35,517 bases of DNA from the NCBI GenBank assembly GCA_018715365.1, contig DVLU01000103.1:1-35517 (forward strand). Reading direction: 5' to 3'. Positions 17,375 to 25,227 of the stretch are shown one piece after another. The DNA is from Candidatus Ornithomonoglobus intestinigallinarum. Lineage in GTDB: Bacteria > Bacillota > Clostridia > UBA1381. The translations under genes and the position numbers were made by a program. The notes under the pieces were generated by a model. That model did no database searches and was not told the DNA's origin. It saw nothing but the letters and a program-made list of their open reading frames with translations. How positions within the stretch are numbered: the stretch's first letter is position 1; every line of letters starts with the position of its first letter.

Positions 17375-17530
17375 AAGGCAGCTGTTATCTGTTCCGCTCA
17401 AAAATCGCCTTGCCGCGCTCACGCATACCACGCGCCCCGGCATGAGCAGCATTTTCTACAGCGCTCACGAAGACGGCATGCGTTTCGCTTGCCGCGGCGA
17501 ACATTTCGCGTAACAGACAACAGCCGCCTT
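17375..17530. repeat. Palindromic repeat family C, copy 1
   Basis: About 156 bp with inverted ends AAGGCAGCTGTTATCTGTTC and, reversed from the right side, AAGGCGGCTGTTGTCTGTTA. The inner arms (GCGCTCACGCATACCACGCG and a GAAACGCATGCC-type strand) also pair. It lies in the 17362-17829 gap between walK and the yycI-like gene, which contains no gene. Confidence 0.8.
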
Positions 17531-17549
17531 ACATAACAGCCGCTTTGCA

Positions 17550-17625
17550 GCGCACGTCATCTGTCTGCGGAAGAGCCTTAACGCGCATCGTGCGTTACCA
17601 GCTCGGAGCAGATAGTGACGGGCGC
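17550..17625. repeat. Palindromic repeat family D, copy 1
   Basis: A 76-bp element with ends GCGCACGTCATCTGTCTGC and GCAGATAGTGACGGGCGC, which pair, and a central AACGC/GCGTT hairpin. It differs from the copy at 30429-30504 at about three positions by eye. An A run follows. Confidence 0.8.
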
Positions 17626-17694
17626 AAAAAAAGCAGATCGCCGCCCCTTTGGAACCCCGCTCTTCCGCCGCCGGGGGTTACAAGGGCAGCGGCG

Positions 17695-17760
17695 CATATT
17701 TCCCCTTCCGAGGAATGTATGTGCAGCGTAACATCCTTTCCGAGGAAGGGGTGATATGTG
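17695..17760. repeat. Palindromic repeat family E, copy 1
   Basis: Inverted arms CATATTTCCCCTTCC and GGAAGGGGTGATATG flank a short core. Bases 17711-17760 are the exact reverse complement of 26517-26566 (50 of 50 by eye). Confidence 0.8.
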
Positions 17761-17787
17761 CCGCGTTATAACCGCCGCCGGGGGTTG

Positions 17788-17810
17788 CAAAGGGGGCGGA
17801 GCCCCCTTTG
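17788..17810. repeat. GC-rich hairpin repeat, family B
   Basis: Arms CAAAGGGGGC and GCCCCCTTTG, preceded by CCGGGGGTTG. It ends ten bases before the ribosome binding site of the yycI-like gene. Confidence 0.7.
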
Positions 17811-17829
17811 AATAAAACAGAGGTGAGAT

Positions 17830-18624
17830 ATGAAATATTTTACTGCAAAAAGCCTCGCCGCTCTATGCATAGCGGCAGTGCTCTTTATAATATGCTTTAA
17901 CCTTGCCGTCGGCACAACTGACAACACCGCCGGCAGCACAACCGCATACAACCTCTCCTCGTGGCTTGCCAAGCACGGCGTCACGATAGACCGCGAGCTT
18001 ATAGACACCGACGACGTTTACGCCGTTGACGCGTCCATGAAAAACGCCTATTCCGACCGCGCTTTGGCGGTCGAGGCAATGCTTAAAAACGCGTCGTCGA
18101 GCGGAGCGGACACATACACGGGCGAAAACGGCGCCGTTTCGTTTTCTCACGATTCGTTTGTCCTGACGCCGGCGCACGGGCTGTTTGAGGATATTTTCTC
18201 GGGGCTTGACCGCTACAACTGCGGCAGGCGCGCCGAGGACGCCGCAAACGAGCTCGGCTTTGACCTGAACGGCAGCGTTATAAGCTCCGAAGAAACGGAC
18301 GGCGGCTTTAAAGCCGTTATAACAAAAACCATAGATTCCGCGCCCGTGTTCAACGACTGCATAACGCTCACAATGAGCAGGGACGGGCTTATCTCCGCCG
18401 AGGGCGTTTGGTTCGTGCCGGAGGAGCTCGGAGAAAAGCGGCGCGCCCGCCCGGCGGCCGACGCGCTGGGCGACCTTCTGAACCGCGTTGAGGGCGCGGG
18501 GGAAATCACGGTCCGTTCCATGGAATTCGGCTATCTTATGGAACAGAACGGCAGAAGCGCCCGCCTTAAGCCCGTTTGGCGCTTTGAGCTTGACGGACGC
18601 GACGACGTTTATACGGACGCATAG
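17830..18624 (+). CDS. Probable YycI-like regulatory membrane protein
   Basis: This 264-residue protein has one N-terminal membrane helix (about 8-27) and an otherwise extracellular body. LSSWLAKHGVTIDRELI follows the helix, as in YycI/YycH-type proteins that restrain WalK in Firmicutes, and the C-terminus ends in a WRFELDGRDDVYTDA strand resembling the end of that fold. The position directly after walRK supports the assignment, which otherwise rests on weak similarity. The ATG start has AGAGGTGA upstream. A repeat island separates it from walK, so it may or may not be on the same transcript. No yycJ-like gene follows. Confidence 0.6.
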   Translation: MKYFTAKSLAALCIAAVLFIICFNLAVGTTDNTAGSTTAYNLSSWLAKHGVTIDRELIDTDDVYAVDASMKNAYSDRALAVEAMLKNASSSGADTYTGENGAVSFSHDSFVLTPAHGLFEDIFSGLDRYNCGRRAEDAANELGFDLNGSVISSEETDGGFKAVITKTIDSAPVFNDCITLTMSRDGLISAEGVWFVPEELGEKRRARPAADALGDLLNRVEGAGEITVRSMEFGYLMEQNGRSARLKPVWRFELDGRDDVYTDA

Positions 18625-18629
18625 CCGCG

Positions 18630-18659
18630 CCCGAACATTCCCGAACATTCCCGAACATT
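18630..18659 (+). repeat. Three perfect tandem copies of CCCGAACATT
   Basis: Contiguous 10-base units at 18630, 18640 and 18650, immediately after the yycI-like stop codon. Probably a slippage-prone microsatellite; no function is evident. Confidence 0.9.
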
Positions 18660-18678
18660 ACAATTTGATAACAAATCA

Positions 18679-18706
18679 CGCCCGTGCATTGACAAACGGG
18701 CGTTTT
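18679..18706 (+). terminator. Intrinsic terminator after the yycI-like gene
   Basis: CGCCCGT (18679-18685) pairs with ACGGGCG (18696-18702), followed by TTTT. The loop contains the -35 of the next promoter. Confidence 0.65.
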
Positions 18707-18716
18707 ATATTATAGA
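18689..18716 (+). promoter_or_regulatory. Promoter for glyS
   Basis: TTGACA (18689-18694) and TATAGA (18711-18716) are 16 bases apart. It overlaps the preceding terminator, an economical terminator-promoter arrangement. Confidence 0.6.
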
Positions 18717-18764
18717 ATAACACTGTATGATTTTTTCTAACACTTTTTGAAGGTGAGTGATATT

Positions 18765-20165
18765 GTGAAAAACGCTGACAAAACAATGGACAAGATTGTC
18801 GCGCTCTGCAAGGGACGCGGCTATGTCTACGCCGGAAGCGAAATATACGGCGGTCTTGCCAACACGTGGGATTACGGTCCTTTGGGCGTTGAATTTAAAA
18901 ACAACGTCAAAAAGGCATGGTGGAAAAAGTTTATTCAGGATTCGAAATACAACGTCGGAATAGACTGCGCCATTCTTATGAACCCCGAAACGTGGGTTGC
19001 GTCGGGCCATATCGGAAGCTTTTCCGACCCGCTGATGGACTGCCGCGAGTGCAAAGCGCGCTGCCGCGCCGACAAGCTCATTGAGGACTACGCCCATGAG
19101 CACGGCGAGGACGTAACGGCCGACGGCTGGACAAAAGAGGAAATGGAAAAGTATATCGAGGATAACAACATTGTCTGCCCAAAATGCGGCAAGCACAATT
19201 TTACCGAGATACGCGAATTTAACCTGATGTTCAAAACGTTCCAGGGCGTTACGGAGGATTCGTCCGCAACGGTTTATCTCCGTCCCGAAACGGCGCAGGG
19301 CATATTCGTAAACTTTAAAAACGTTCAGAGAACGACGCGCAAAAAGATCCCGTTCGGCATAGGCCAGATAGGAAAGTCGTTCAGAAACGAAATAACGCCC
19401 GGCAACTTCACGTTCCGCACGCGCGAATTTGAGCAGATGGAGCTTGAATTTTTCTGCGAGCCGGGAACGGACCTCGAATGGCACGCATACTGGAAAAAAT
19501 ACTGCATGGATTTCCTGCTTGCTCTCGGCATGAACGGGGAAAACCTCAGATTCCGCGACCATTCGCCCGAGGAGCTTGCGTTCTATTCAAACGCAACCGC
19601 CGATATCGAATTTATGTTCCCGTTCGGCTGGGGCGAGCTTTGGGGCATTGCCGACAGAACGGACTACGACTTAAAGCAGCACCAGGAGCACAGCGGCGTG
19701 AGCATGGAATATCTCGACCCCGCAACAAATGCAAGATACATCCCGTACTGCATTGAGCCGTCGCTCGGCGCGGACAGGGTCGCGCTTGCGTTTTTGTGCG
19801 AGGCATACGACGAGGAGGACATAGGCACTCCCGAAAAACCGGATACGAGAGTTGTGCTTCATCTGCATCCGGCGCTTGCGCCCGTCAAGGCGGCCGTGCT
19901 GCCGCTTTCAAAGAAGCTTGACGAAGGCGCGGGCAAGGTATTCGATATGCTTTCGGAAAAGTTTAATATCGAATACGACAACGCCGGCTCGATAGGCAAG
20001 CGCTACAGACGCCAGGATGAGATCGGCACGCCGTTCTGCATCACATACGACTTTGACAGCGAAAACGACGGCTGCGTAACAATCCGTAACCGCGACACGA
20101 TGGAGCAGCAGCGCATAAAAATAGACGAGATCGAAGCATTTATCGAAAAAAGCTTAAAGTTTTAA
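18765..20165 (+). CDS. glyS: Glycyl-tRNA synthetase, homodimeric class II type
   Basis: Charges tRNA-Gly. This is the eukaryote/archaea-like single-chain form (also called GlyQS or GRS1), not the alpha2-beta2 enzyme. GTG 18765 is favoured because AAGGTGAG (18750-18757) precedes it by seven bases, giving 466 residues. A TTG at 18747 opens the frame but lies before that site. The N-terminal motif [14 protein letters not shown] is followed by a cysteine set (Cys93, 96, 100, 138, 141) that could bind zinc. Motif 2 is YLRPETAQG (171-179), and the C-terminal anticodon-binding domain begins around [15 protein letters not shown]. It is preceded by its own promoter. Confidence 0.95.
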   Translation: MKNADKTMDKIVALCKGRGYVYAGSEIYGGLANTWDYGPLGVEFKNNVKKAWWKKFIQDSKYNVGIDCAILMNPETWVASGHIGSFSDPLMDCRECKARCRADKLIEDYAHEHGEDVTADGWTKEEMEKYIEDNNIVCPKCGKHNFTEIREFNLMFKTFQGVTEDSSATVYLRPETAQGIFVNFKNVQRTTRKKIPFGIGQIGKSFRNEITPGNFTFRTREFEQMELEFFCEPGTDLEWHAYWKKYCMDFLLALGMNGENLRFRDHSPEELAFYSNATADIEFMFPFGWGELWGIADRTDYDLKQHQEHSGVSMEYLDPATNARYIPYCIEPSLGADRVALAFLCEAYDEEDIGTPEKPDTRVVLHLHPALAPVKAAVLPLSKKLDEGAGKVFDMLSEKFNIEYDNAGSIGKRYRRQDEIGTPFCITYDFDSENDGCVTIRNRDTMEQQRIKIDEIEAFIEKSLKF

Positions 20166-20171
20166 TTTTTT

Positions 20172-20195
20172 CAAAGGGGGCTTCGCCCCCCTTTG
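20172..20195. repeat. GC-rich hairpin repeat, family B (TTCG-loop form)
   Basis: Arms CAAAGGGGG and CCCCCTTTG around CTTCG, just after the glyS stop and followed by GGAACCCCC. It may stabilise or end the glyS message. No T run follows. Confidence 0.65.
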
Positions 20196-20234
20196 GAACC
20201 CCCATAAACCACGACTACCGGGAGGTATAAAAAA

Positions 20235-20633
20235 ATGAAAATATTCAACGAATTTAAAGAATTTATATCACGCGGAAACGTGATAGACATGGCAGTAGGT
20301 ATTGTTGTCGGCGGTGCGTTCACAAGCATAGTAAATTCGCTTGTAAACGACATACTCACGCCGGTAATAAATATGCTCACGGGCAAGGCCGACGTAAGCG
20401 ACCTTTCGGTGCAGATCGGCTCGGCAACGCTTAATTACGGCTTGTTCATACAGGCAATAATCAATTTCCTTATAATAGCAGTTGCTGTATTTGCGCTTGT
20501 TAAGGCGGTAAATACGGTAAGAAACCTTTCGGTCCTGAAGAAAAAGGAAGAGGAAGAGGCTGCCGCTCCGGCAGGCCCCACTCAGGAGGAGCTGCTGGCA
20601 GAAATACGCGACCTGCTTAAAGCAAAGAAATAA
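20235..20633 (+). CDS. mscL: Large-conductance mechanosensitive channel
   Basis: Pentameric membrane channel that opens under high membrane tension and releases solutes during osmotic downshock. The 132 residues show the family pattern: an N-terminal amphipathic MKIFNEFKEFISRGNVIDMAVG, TM1 to about 40, an external loop, TM2 (about 75-97) and a charged C-terminal helix after an acidic KKKEEEEAAAPAG linker. The ATG start has GGGAGG upstream. It lies after glyS with only a hairpin between, and is followed by a double-hairpin terminator. Confidence 0.96.
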   Translation: MKIFNEFKEFISRGNVIDMAVGIVVGGAFTSIVNSLVNDILTPVINMLTGKADVSDLSVQIGSATLNYGLFIQAIINFLIIAVAVFALVKAVNTVRNLSVLKKKEEEEAAAPAGPTQEELLAEIRDLLKAKK

Positions 20634-20655
20634 TATAAAAATAATATACATATAC

Positions 20656-20706
20656 GCGGGGGCAGCAGCCCCCGCACCCCCGCATAAAAAACGGGGGTAT
20701 TTTTTT
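20656..20706 (+). terminator. Double-hairpin intrinsic terminator after mscL
   Basis: The first hairpin is GCGGGGGC/GCCCCCGC with an AGCA loop (20656-20675). The second is ACCCCCG/CGGGGGT (20676-20698), followed by ATTTTTTT. It faces the convergent radA gene, whose stop codon lies in the T run. Confidence 0.8.
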
Positions 20707-22090
20707 ATTTTTTCTTTCTCAGCAGCGTCATAACCTCCCTGACGGTCGAAACGCCGTAGGGGACGATCCCGTCGGGCTTTTGGATTTTCCCGAGCGAGCG
20801 CTTCGGCACTATCGCCGTCGAGAAGCCGAGCTTTGCCGCTTCGGCAAGCCGCTTTTCAAGCTGCGAAACGGCCCTTAATTCGCCGCCGAGCCCGACCTCG
20901 CCCAAAAATATCATATCGGGCGGCAGCAGCGTATCCGACTGGCTTGCGGCAATGGCGGCGCATATGCCGAGATCCGCCGCCGGCTCGTCTATCCTCAGCC
21001 CTCCGGCAACGTTTATATACACATCGGAATTTGACAGGTTCATTCCGGCGCGCTTTTCAAGCACGGCAATAAGCAGTATCACCCTGTTTAAATCAATCCC
21101 GTTCGACATCCTCCTCGGGTTTCCGAAGCCGGTTGGCGTAACAAGCGCCTGCACCTCGGCAAGCACGCCGCGCGACCCCTCGAGCGCGCATATCACGGCG
21201 CTGCCCGAAACGTTCTGCTGCCGTCCCTCAAGCAGCATCGCGGAAGGATTCGCCACCTCCTCAAGGCCGCTGCCGCGCATTTCAAAAACGCCTATTTCGT
21301 TTGTTGACCCGAAACGGTTTTTCACGGCGCGCAGTATCCTGAACGACATCTGCCTGTCGCCCTCAAAATAGAGCACGCAGTCAACCATATGCTCAAGCAC
21401 GCGCGGGCCGGCAAGCGCGCCGTCCTTTGTTACGTGCCCGACTATAAACATCGCAATGCCCGCCGACTTTGCAATGTGCATAAATACGTTCGTCGCCTCC
21501 CTGACCTGCGGCACGCTGCCGGCTGCCGAAGCAATGTCGTCGCGGCGCATCGTCTGGATCGAGTCGATTATTACTATTTCCGGCTTTACCGACGCAATAT
21601 ATTCCGTTATTTTCATAACGTCCGTTTCCGACACAAGATACAAAAGCCCGCTTTTCACGCCGAGGCGTTCCGCGCGCAGCTTTATCTGCCCCTCCGATTC
21701 CTCGCCGGAAACGTAAAGTATTTTTTTCTCTATGTTTTCGCATATCTGCAAAAGCAGCGTTGATTTCCCTATGCCGGGATCGCCGCCGACAAGTATGAGC
21801 GAACCGCGCACTATACCGCCGCCGAGCACTCTGTCGAGCTCCCTTATGCCCGTTGAACAGCGCGCTTCGCTGCTGTGCTCAACCTCATTAAGGCGTTTTG
21901 GGACTGCCGCCGCCGCGGCGCCGCCCGATACTGCGGCGCGCTGCACGGCAGCCGCGGCCGGAGCCGGCTTTTTGTCGGAAACGATCGTTTCGTCCATCGT
22001 ATTCCATTGTCCGCACGACGGGCATCTGCCCATCCATTTCGGTGTTTTGTATCCGCATTCGCGGCATATATATGCTGTTTTTGTTTTCAT
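20705..22090 (-). CDS. radA: DNA repair protein RadA (Sms)
   Basis: Hexameric RecA-like helicase that promotes branch migration of recombination intermediates. The 461 residues contain an N-terminal zinc finger (Cys9, 12, 23, 26) and Walker A GDPGIGKST (103-111). Walker B lies in EIVIIDSIQT (171-180), followed by the RadA-specific KNRFG (257-261) and a C-terminal Lon-protease-like domain without the catalytic serine. The ATG start has GGAAAG upstream. It is the last gene of the long minus-strand run, 79 bases after uxaC with a hairpin between. Confidence 0.95.
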   Translation of the reverse strand: MKTKTAYICRECGYKTPKWMGRCPSCGQWNTMDETIVSDKKPAPAAAAVQRAAVSGGAAAAAVPKRLNEVEHSSEARCSTGIRELDRVLGGGIVRGSLILVGGDPGIGKSTLLLQICENIEKKILYVSGEESEGQIKLRAERLGVKSGLLYLVSETDVMKITEYIASVKPEIVIIDSIQTMRRDDIASAAGSVPQVREATNVFMHIAKSAGIAMFIVGHVTKDGALAGPRVLEHMVDCVLYFEGDRQMSFRILRAVKNRFGSTNEIGVFEMRGSGLEEVANPSAMLLEGRQQNVSGSAVICALEGSRGVLAEVQALVTPTGFGNPRRMSNGIDLNRVILLIAVLEKRAGMNLSNSDVYINVAGGLRIDEPAADLGICAAIAASQSDTLLPPDMIFLGEVGLGGELRAVSQLEKRLAEAAKLGFSTAIVPKRSLGKIQKPDGIVPYGVSTVREVMTLLRKKK

Positions 22091-22131
22091 GTTTCAAAGT
22101 CTTTCCTGTATTTTTTTGAGGCTTCAAACGG

Positions 22132-22154
22132 GAAGGGGGCAAGCCGCCCCCTTC
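22132..22154. terminator. GC-rich hairpin between uxaC and radA
   Basis: Arms GAAGGGGGC and GCCCCCTTC around a 5-base loop. There is no strong T run on the minus strand, so it may be a weak terminator or a processing/stability element. It resembles family B. Confidence 0.45.
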
Positions 22155-22169
22155 TTCTTTTCCGGAAAA

Positions 22170-23567
22170 TTATTTGTTGAACCCGAAATACTTCTCCGCA
22201 TTTTCGAAGCAAATATCCTTAACTATTTTTTCAAGCGTCTTTTCATCGTCCGGGAACTCGCCGTTCTCAACCCAGCCGCCTATAAGATTGCACAGTATGC
22301 GCCTGAAATACTCGTGGCGCGTATACGACAAAAAGCTCCTCGAATCGGTCAGCATACCGACAAAATTCGGCAGCGCGCCGAGGTTTGCGAGAGCGCGCAG
22401 CTGCGCCTCCATGCCGTCGCGCTGATCGTTGAACCACCAGCCCGAGCCGAACTGCAGCCTGCCCTTTACGCCGGCGCTCTGGAAATTGCCGAGCATTGTG
22501 CCCAGGACGTAATTGTCCTTCGGATTTAACGTGTATAATATCGTTTTCGGCAGCGCGCCGTTTTCGTTCATCGTATCAAGCAGGCGCGACAGGTTTTGGG
22601 CTATTTCGCCGTCGTATATCGAATCAAAGCCCGTATCGGGGCCGAGCTTTTTAAACATCACGGAATTGTTGTTCCGCATCGCGCTCATATGCAGCTGCAT
22701 AACCCAGCCCTTTTCGGCGTACTTTGCCGCAAGCGCGCACAAAAGCTCCGCCTTGTACGCCTCCGTATCCTCGCGCGAAACGGGCATTCCCGCTATCGCC
22801 TTCTTAAACGCCTTCTTTGCCGAGCCGCCGAACGCCGGCACTTTATCGAGCGCATGGTCGCTTACGCGGCAGCCGGCCGCATGGAAATACTCGATGCGCA
22901 AATACAGCGCGGCAACAACGTCCTTAAACGATTTTATCTCCGTCCCCGCCGCCTTGGAAAGACGCTTTATATACGGCGCAAAGCTTGATTTTTCGATGTT
23001 TATCGCCGCGTCGGGACGGAACGCCGGCAGCACCTTTGCCTTTATATGTCCCTTTTCCGCTATCTTTTTATGGTATTTTAAGTCGTCCACCGGATCGTCC
23101 GTTGTGCAGACATACGCAACGTTTGAATTGTTTATGAGATAGGACGGGCTCATGCCCGTATCCTCTATATACTTGTTCGCCGCGCTGTATATCGAGCCGG
23201 CGCGCTCTGCCGTAACGGTTTCGTTTATGTTAAAATAGCGCGAAAGCTCCAGATGCGTCCAGTGATACAGCGGGTTGCCTATCGCATACTGAAGGCAGGC
23301 GCAGAACGCTTCGAATTTTTCGCGCCATTTTTTGCCGCCCGTTATGTATTCCTCGTCAACGCCGCAGGAGCGCATATAGCGCCATTTGTAATGGTCGCCG
23401 CCGAGCAGTATTTCCGCAACGTTCTTAAACTGCTTGTCCTCATACATCGCCTTCGGGCTGAGATGGCAGTGATAATCGCATATGGGCATATCCTTCGCGT
23501 AATTTTCATACAGCCGCACGGCCGTTTCGCTGTTAAGCATAAAGTCCCTGTCCATAAATTTTTTCAT
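22170..23567 (-). CDS. uxaC: Glucuronate isomerase (uronate isomerase)
   Basis: Interconverts D-glucuronate/D-galacturonate and the corresponding ketouronates at the start of uronate degradation. The 465 residues start with MKKFMDRDFMLNSETA, and the metal-binding CDYHCHLSP (His33, His35) of the amidohydrolase-fold family is near the N-terminus. The rest aligns in character along the full length, with YHWTHLELSRYFNI and DDPVDDLKYH intact. The ATG has AAGGAGAG upstream. No other uronate gene (uxuA, uxuB, kdgK) or regulator is nearby. It follows the PAP2-related gene with a 54-base gap, so it may be read through from the ispA cluster. Confidence 0.94.
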   Translation of the reverse strand: MKKFMDRDFMLNSETAVRLYENYAKDMPICDYHCHLSPKAMYEDKQFKNVAEILLGGDHYKWRYMRSCGVDEEYITGGKKWREKFEAFCACLQYAIGNPLYHWTHLELSRYFNINETVTAERAGSIYSAANKYIEDTGMSPSYLINNSNVAYVCTTDDPVDDLKYHKKIAEKGHIKAKVLPAFRPDAAINIEKSSFAPYIKRLSKAAGTEIKSFKDVVAALYLRIEYFHAAGCRVSDHALDKVPAFGGSAKKAFKKAIAGMPVSREDTEAYKAELLCALAAKYAEKGWVMQLHMSAMRNNNSVMFKKLGPDTGFDSIYDGEIAQNLSRLLDTMNENGALPKTILYTLNPKDNYVLGTMLGNFQSAGVKGRLQFGSGWWFNDQRDGMEAQLRALANLGALPNFVGMLTDSRSFLSYTRHEYFRRILCNLIGGWVENGEFPDDEKTLEKIVKDICFENAEKYFGFNK

Positions 23568-23621
23568 CGATACTCTCTCCTTTTTTGGATTTTGTTTGTA
23601 TTTAAACGGCGCGTCCGCTGT

Positions 23622-24071
23622 TTACAGATGCCGTATAAGCGCAATGGCAATGCCGAGCACAGCGCCGCATATAACCTCGAGCGGCGTGTGTCCGAGAAGT
23701 GTTTTGAGCCTGTCAAATTCCTTCCCGTTTTCGGTAAGGCGGAGATGCTCCGTAAGGCGGTTAAGTATTCTTGCGTGCTCTCCCGCGCTCCGCCTTACGC
23801 CGGCCGCGTCGTACATCACAACAAACGCAAGCACAAACGCAAGCGCAAAGCTCACGCTGTCAAACCCCTCCGTAAGCCCCACTCCGGCGGCAAGCGCCGA
23901 CGTGAACGCCGAATGAGACGACGGCATGCCGCCCGAATCGAAAAAGCGCGACACCATAAGCCTTTTCTCCGTCACAAGCGTAAACGGTATCTTCAAAAGC
24001 TGCGCGGCAAACCAGCCGATAAGCGCCGTTATAAGCCATTCGTTCTCCCAAAGCTCTTTAAAAAAACTCAT
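23622..24071 (-). CDS. Divergent PAP2 family membrane protein (DUF212)
   Basis: Small integral membrane protein of the PF02681 family, distantly related to type 2 phosphatidic acid phosphatases; its substrate is not known. The 149 residues contain the family motifs GGMPSSHSAF (47-56), DAAGVRRSAGEHA (about 88-100) and LGHTPLEV (about 126-133), with hydrophobic helices between. The ATG has AGGAG eight bases upstream. It sits 34 bases after ispA. An undecaprenyl- or polyprenyl-phosphate substrate is tempting given the neighbour, but this is inference only. Confidence 0.88.
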   Translation of the reverse strand: MSFFKELWENEWLITALIGWFAAQLLKIPFTLVTEKRLMVSRFFDSGGMPSSHSAFTSALAAGVGLTEGFDSVSFALAFVLAFVVMYDAAGVRRSAGEHARILNRLTEHLRLTENGKEFDRLKTLLGHTPLEVICGAVLGIAIALIRHL

Positions 24072-24105
24072 TGCGTATTCTCCTCTTTTAAGGTACGTTT
24101 ATATT

Positions 24106-24981
24106 TCAGCTGCGGCGCGAAACAAGATAATCGGCAAGCCATTTTAAGAAATCCGCGCGCTCTCCGAACCTCGAAAGCGCTTCGGCCGCCTTTTTGGAAT
24201 ACTCCGCCACAAGCTCCTCCGATTTTTCAATGCCGAGCATGCTCACAAACGTCGTTTTGCCCTCCGCCTCGTCCGAGCCCGTCGGCTTTCCGAGCTCCTC
24301 GTCGCTGCCTATGCGGTCAAGAATATCGTCGCGTATCTGGAAGGCGCGGCCGAGATTTTTCGCAAATTCGTCAACCGCCGCGACGTCCTCCTCCGAGCCG
24401 CCCGACAGCAGCGCGCCCACGGTACATGACGAACGTATTATCGCGCCCGTTTTCAAAAGCTGCAGATATTCAAGCTCCTGCAGCGTTATGGGGCGCATTT
24501 CGCTTTCTATGTCTATCACCTGTCCGCCTATCATGCCGCGCGCGCCGGAGGACTGCGCAAGCATCGACACGGCGCGCAGCAAAAGCGCCGGATCGCCCGC
24601 GCCCGCCGACGACGTTATTTCAAACGCCCTGTTAAGGAGCGCGTCGCCGGCCAGGATCGCAATCGCTTCGCCGTATTTTTTGTGGCAGGTGAGCCTGCCG
24701 CGGCGGTAATCGTCGTTGTCCATTGCCGGAAGGTCGTCATGGATAAGCGAATACGTGTGTATCATTTCCATTGCGCACGCAAACGGCATAACGACGTCCG
24801 CATCGCCGCCGAGCATTTTTGCCGTTTCGAGCATAAGCACCGGCCTGAGCCGCTTGCCTCCCGCAAAAAGGCTGTAGCGCATTGCTTCGTATATTGTTTT
24901 CTGCGGTTCGTTCGGGACGCCCATATATTTTTCGAGCGCCGCGTTTATTTCGGCGATGTCGCCGTTAAGCCTGTTCTTCAT
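24106..24981 (-). CDS. ispA: Farnesyl diphosphate synthase / polyprenyl synthetase
   Basis: Condenses isopentenyl diphosphate with dimethylallyl and geranyl diphosphate, supplying precursors of undecaprenyl carriers and quinones. It has 291 residues. The first aspartate motif is DDLPAMDND (82-90) and the second DDILD (218-222). GGKRLRP (41-47) binds the diphosphate. Tyr77-Ser78 before the first motif match E. coli IspA, which suggests a C15 product. The ATG overlaps the 3' end of xseB by 17 bases, so the genes are coupled, as in the conserved xseA-xseB-ispA cluster. No dxs follows. Confidence 0.94.
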   Translation of the reverse strand: MKNRLNGDIAEINAALEKYMGVPNEPQKTIYEAMRYSLFAGGKRLRPVLMLETAKMLGGDADVVMPFACAMEMIHTYSLIHDDLPAMDNDDYRRGRLTCHKKYGEAIAILAGDALLNRAFEITSSAGAGDPALLLRAVSMLAQSSGARGMIGGQVIDIESEMRPITLQELEYLQLLKTGAIIRSSCTVGALLSGGSEEDVAAVDEFAKNLGRAFQIRDDILDRIGSDEELGKPTGSDEAEGKTTFVSMLGIEKSEELVAEYSKKAAEALSRFGERADFLKWLADYLVSRRS

Positions 24982-25180
24982 TTACTTCAAAGTCCTCTTT
25001 TTCTCCGTTTACGAGTATTTTCACTTTCTTTTCCGCGTTATCGAGCTGCTCCCTGCAGCTTTTTGCGAGCTTCACGCCCTGCTCAAAAAGCGCGAGCGAT
25101 TCGTCGAGAGACACGTCGCCGCGTTCAAGCAGACGGACGGTTTCCTCAAGCTTTGATATTTGTTCTTCAAATGTTGCCAT
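24965..25180 (-). CDS. xseB: Exodeoxyribonuclease VII small subunit
   Basis: Small helical subunit needed, in several copies per large subunit, for the single-strand DNA exonuclease VII. The start at ATG 25180 (MATFEEQISKLEETVRLLE) gives 71 residues and has AAAGGAG nine bases upstream. A longer frame back to 25231 reads through a family B repeat and is rejected. The two-helix pattern with SLDESLALFEQGVKLAKSC is typical. The 3' end overlaps ispA. Confidence 0.94.
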   Translation of the reverse strand: MATFEEQISKLEETVRLLERGDVSLDESLALFEQGVKLAKSCREQLDNAEKKVKILVNGEKEDFEVNEEQA

Positions 25181-25200
25181 AATGCGTTTCTCCTTTCTCT

Positions 25201-25218
25201 CAAAGGGGGCGAAGCCCC
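25201..25218. repeat. Partial family B hairpin between xseA and xseB
   Basis: GGGGC (25206-25210) pairs with GCCCC (25214-25218) around GAA, preceded by CAAAG. The right part of the full element is missing. It lies within an operon. Confidence 0.6.
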
Positions 25219-25227
25219 GCGTAAAAA

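Noticed and set aside
17545-17790. Short ORFs in the C-D-E-B island
   Set aside because: They are about 70 codons long, differ between repeat copies, and their sequence is dictated by palindromes.
17375-17810. CRISPR array in the repeat island
   Set aside because: The repeats are different families, not regularly spaced identical units with unique spacers, and no cas gene is present.
18630-18659. CCCGAACATT units as a CRISPR or regulatory iteron array
   Set aside because: Only three contiguous 10-base units without spacers, and no replication gene nearby; most simply a microsatellite.
22170-23567. uxaC as part of a uronate catabolic operon
   Set aside because: No uxuA, uxuB, kdgK, transporter or regulator flanks it; the neighbours are radA and a PAP2-related gene.
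23253-24635. Plus-strand open frame of 460 codons opposite uxaC, the PAP2-related gene and ispA
   Set aside because: It crosses three intact genes on the other strand, has low-complexity composition and no start signals.
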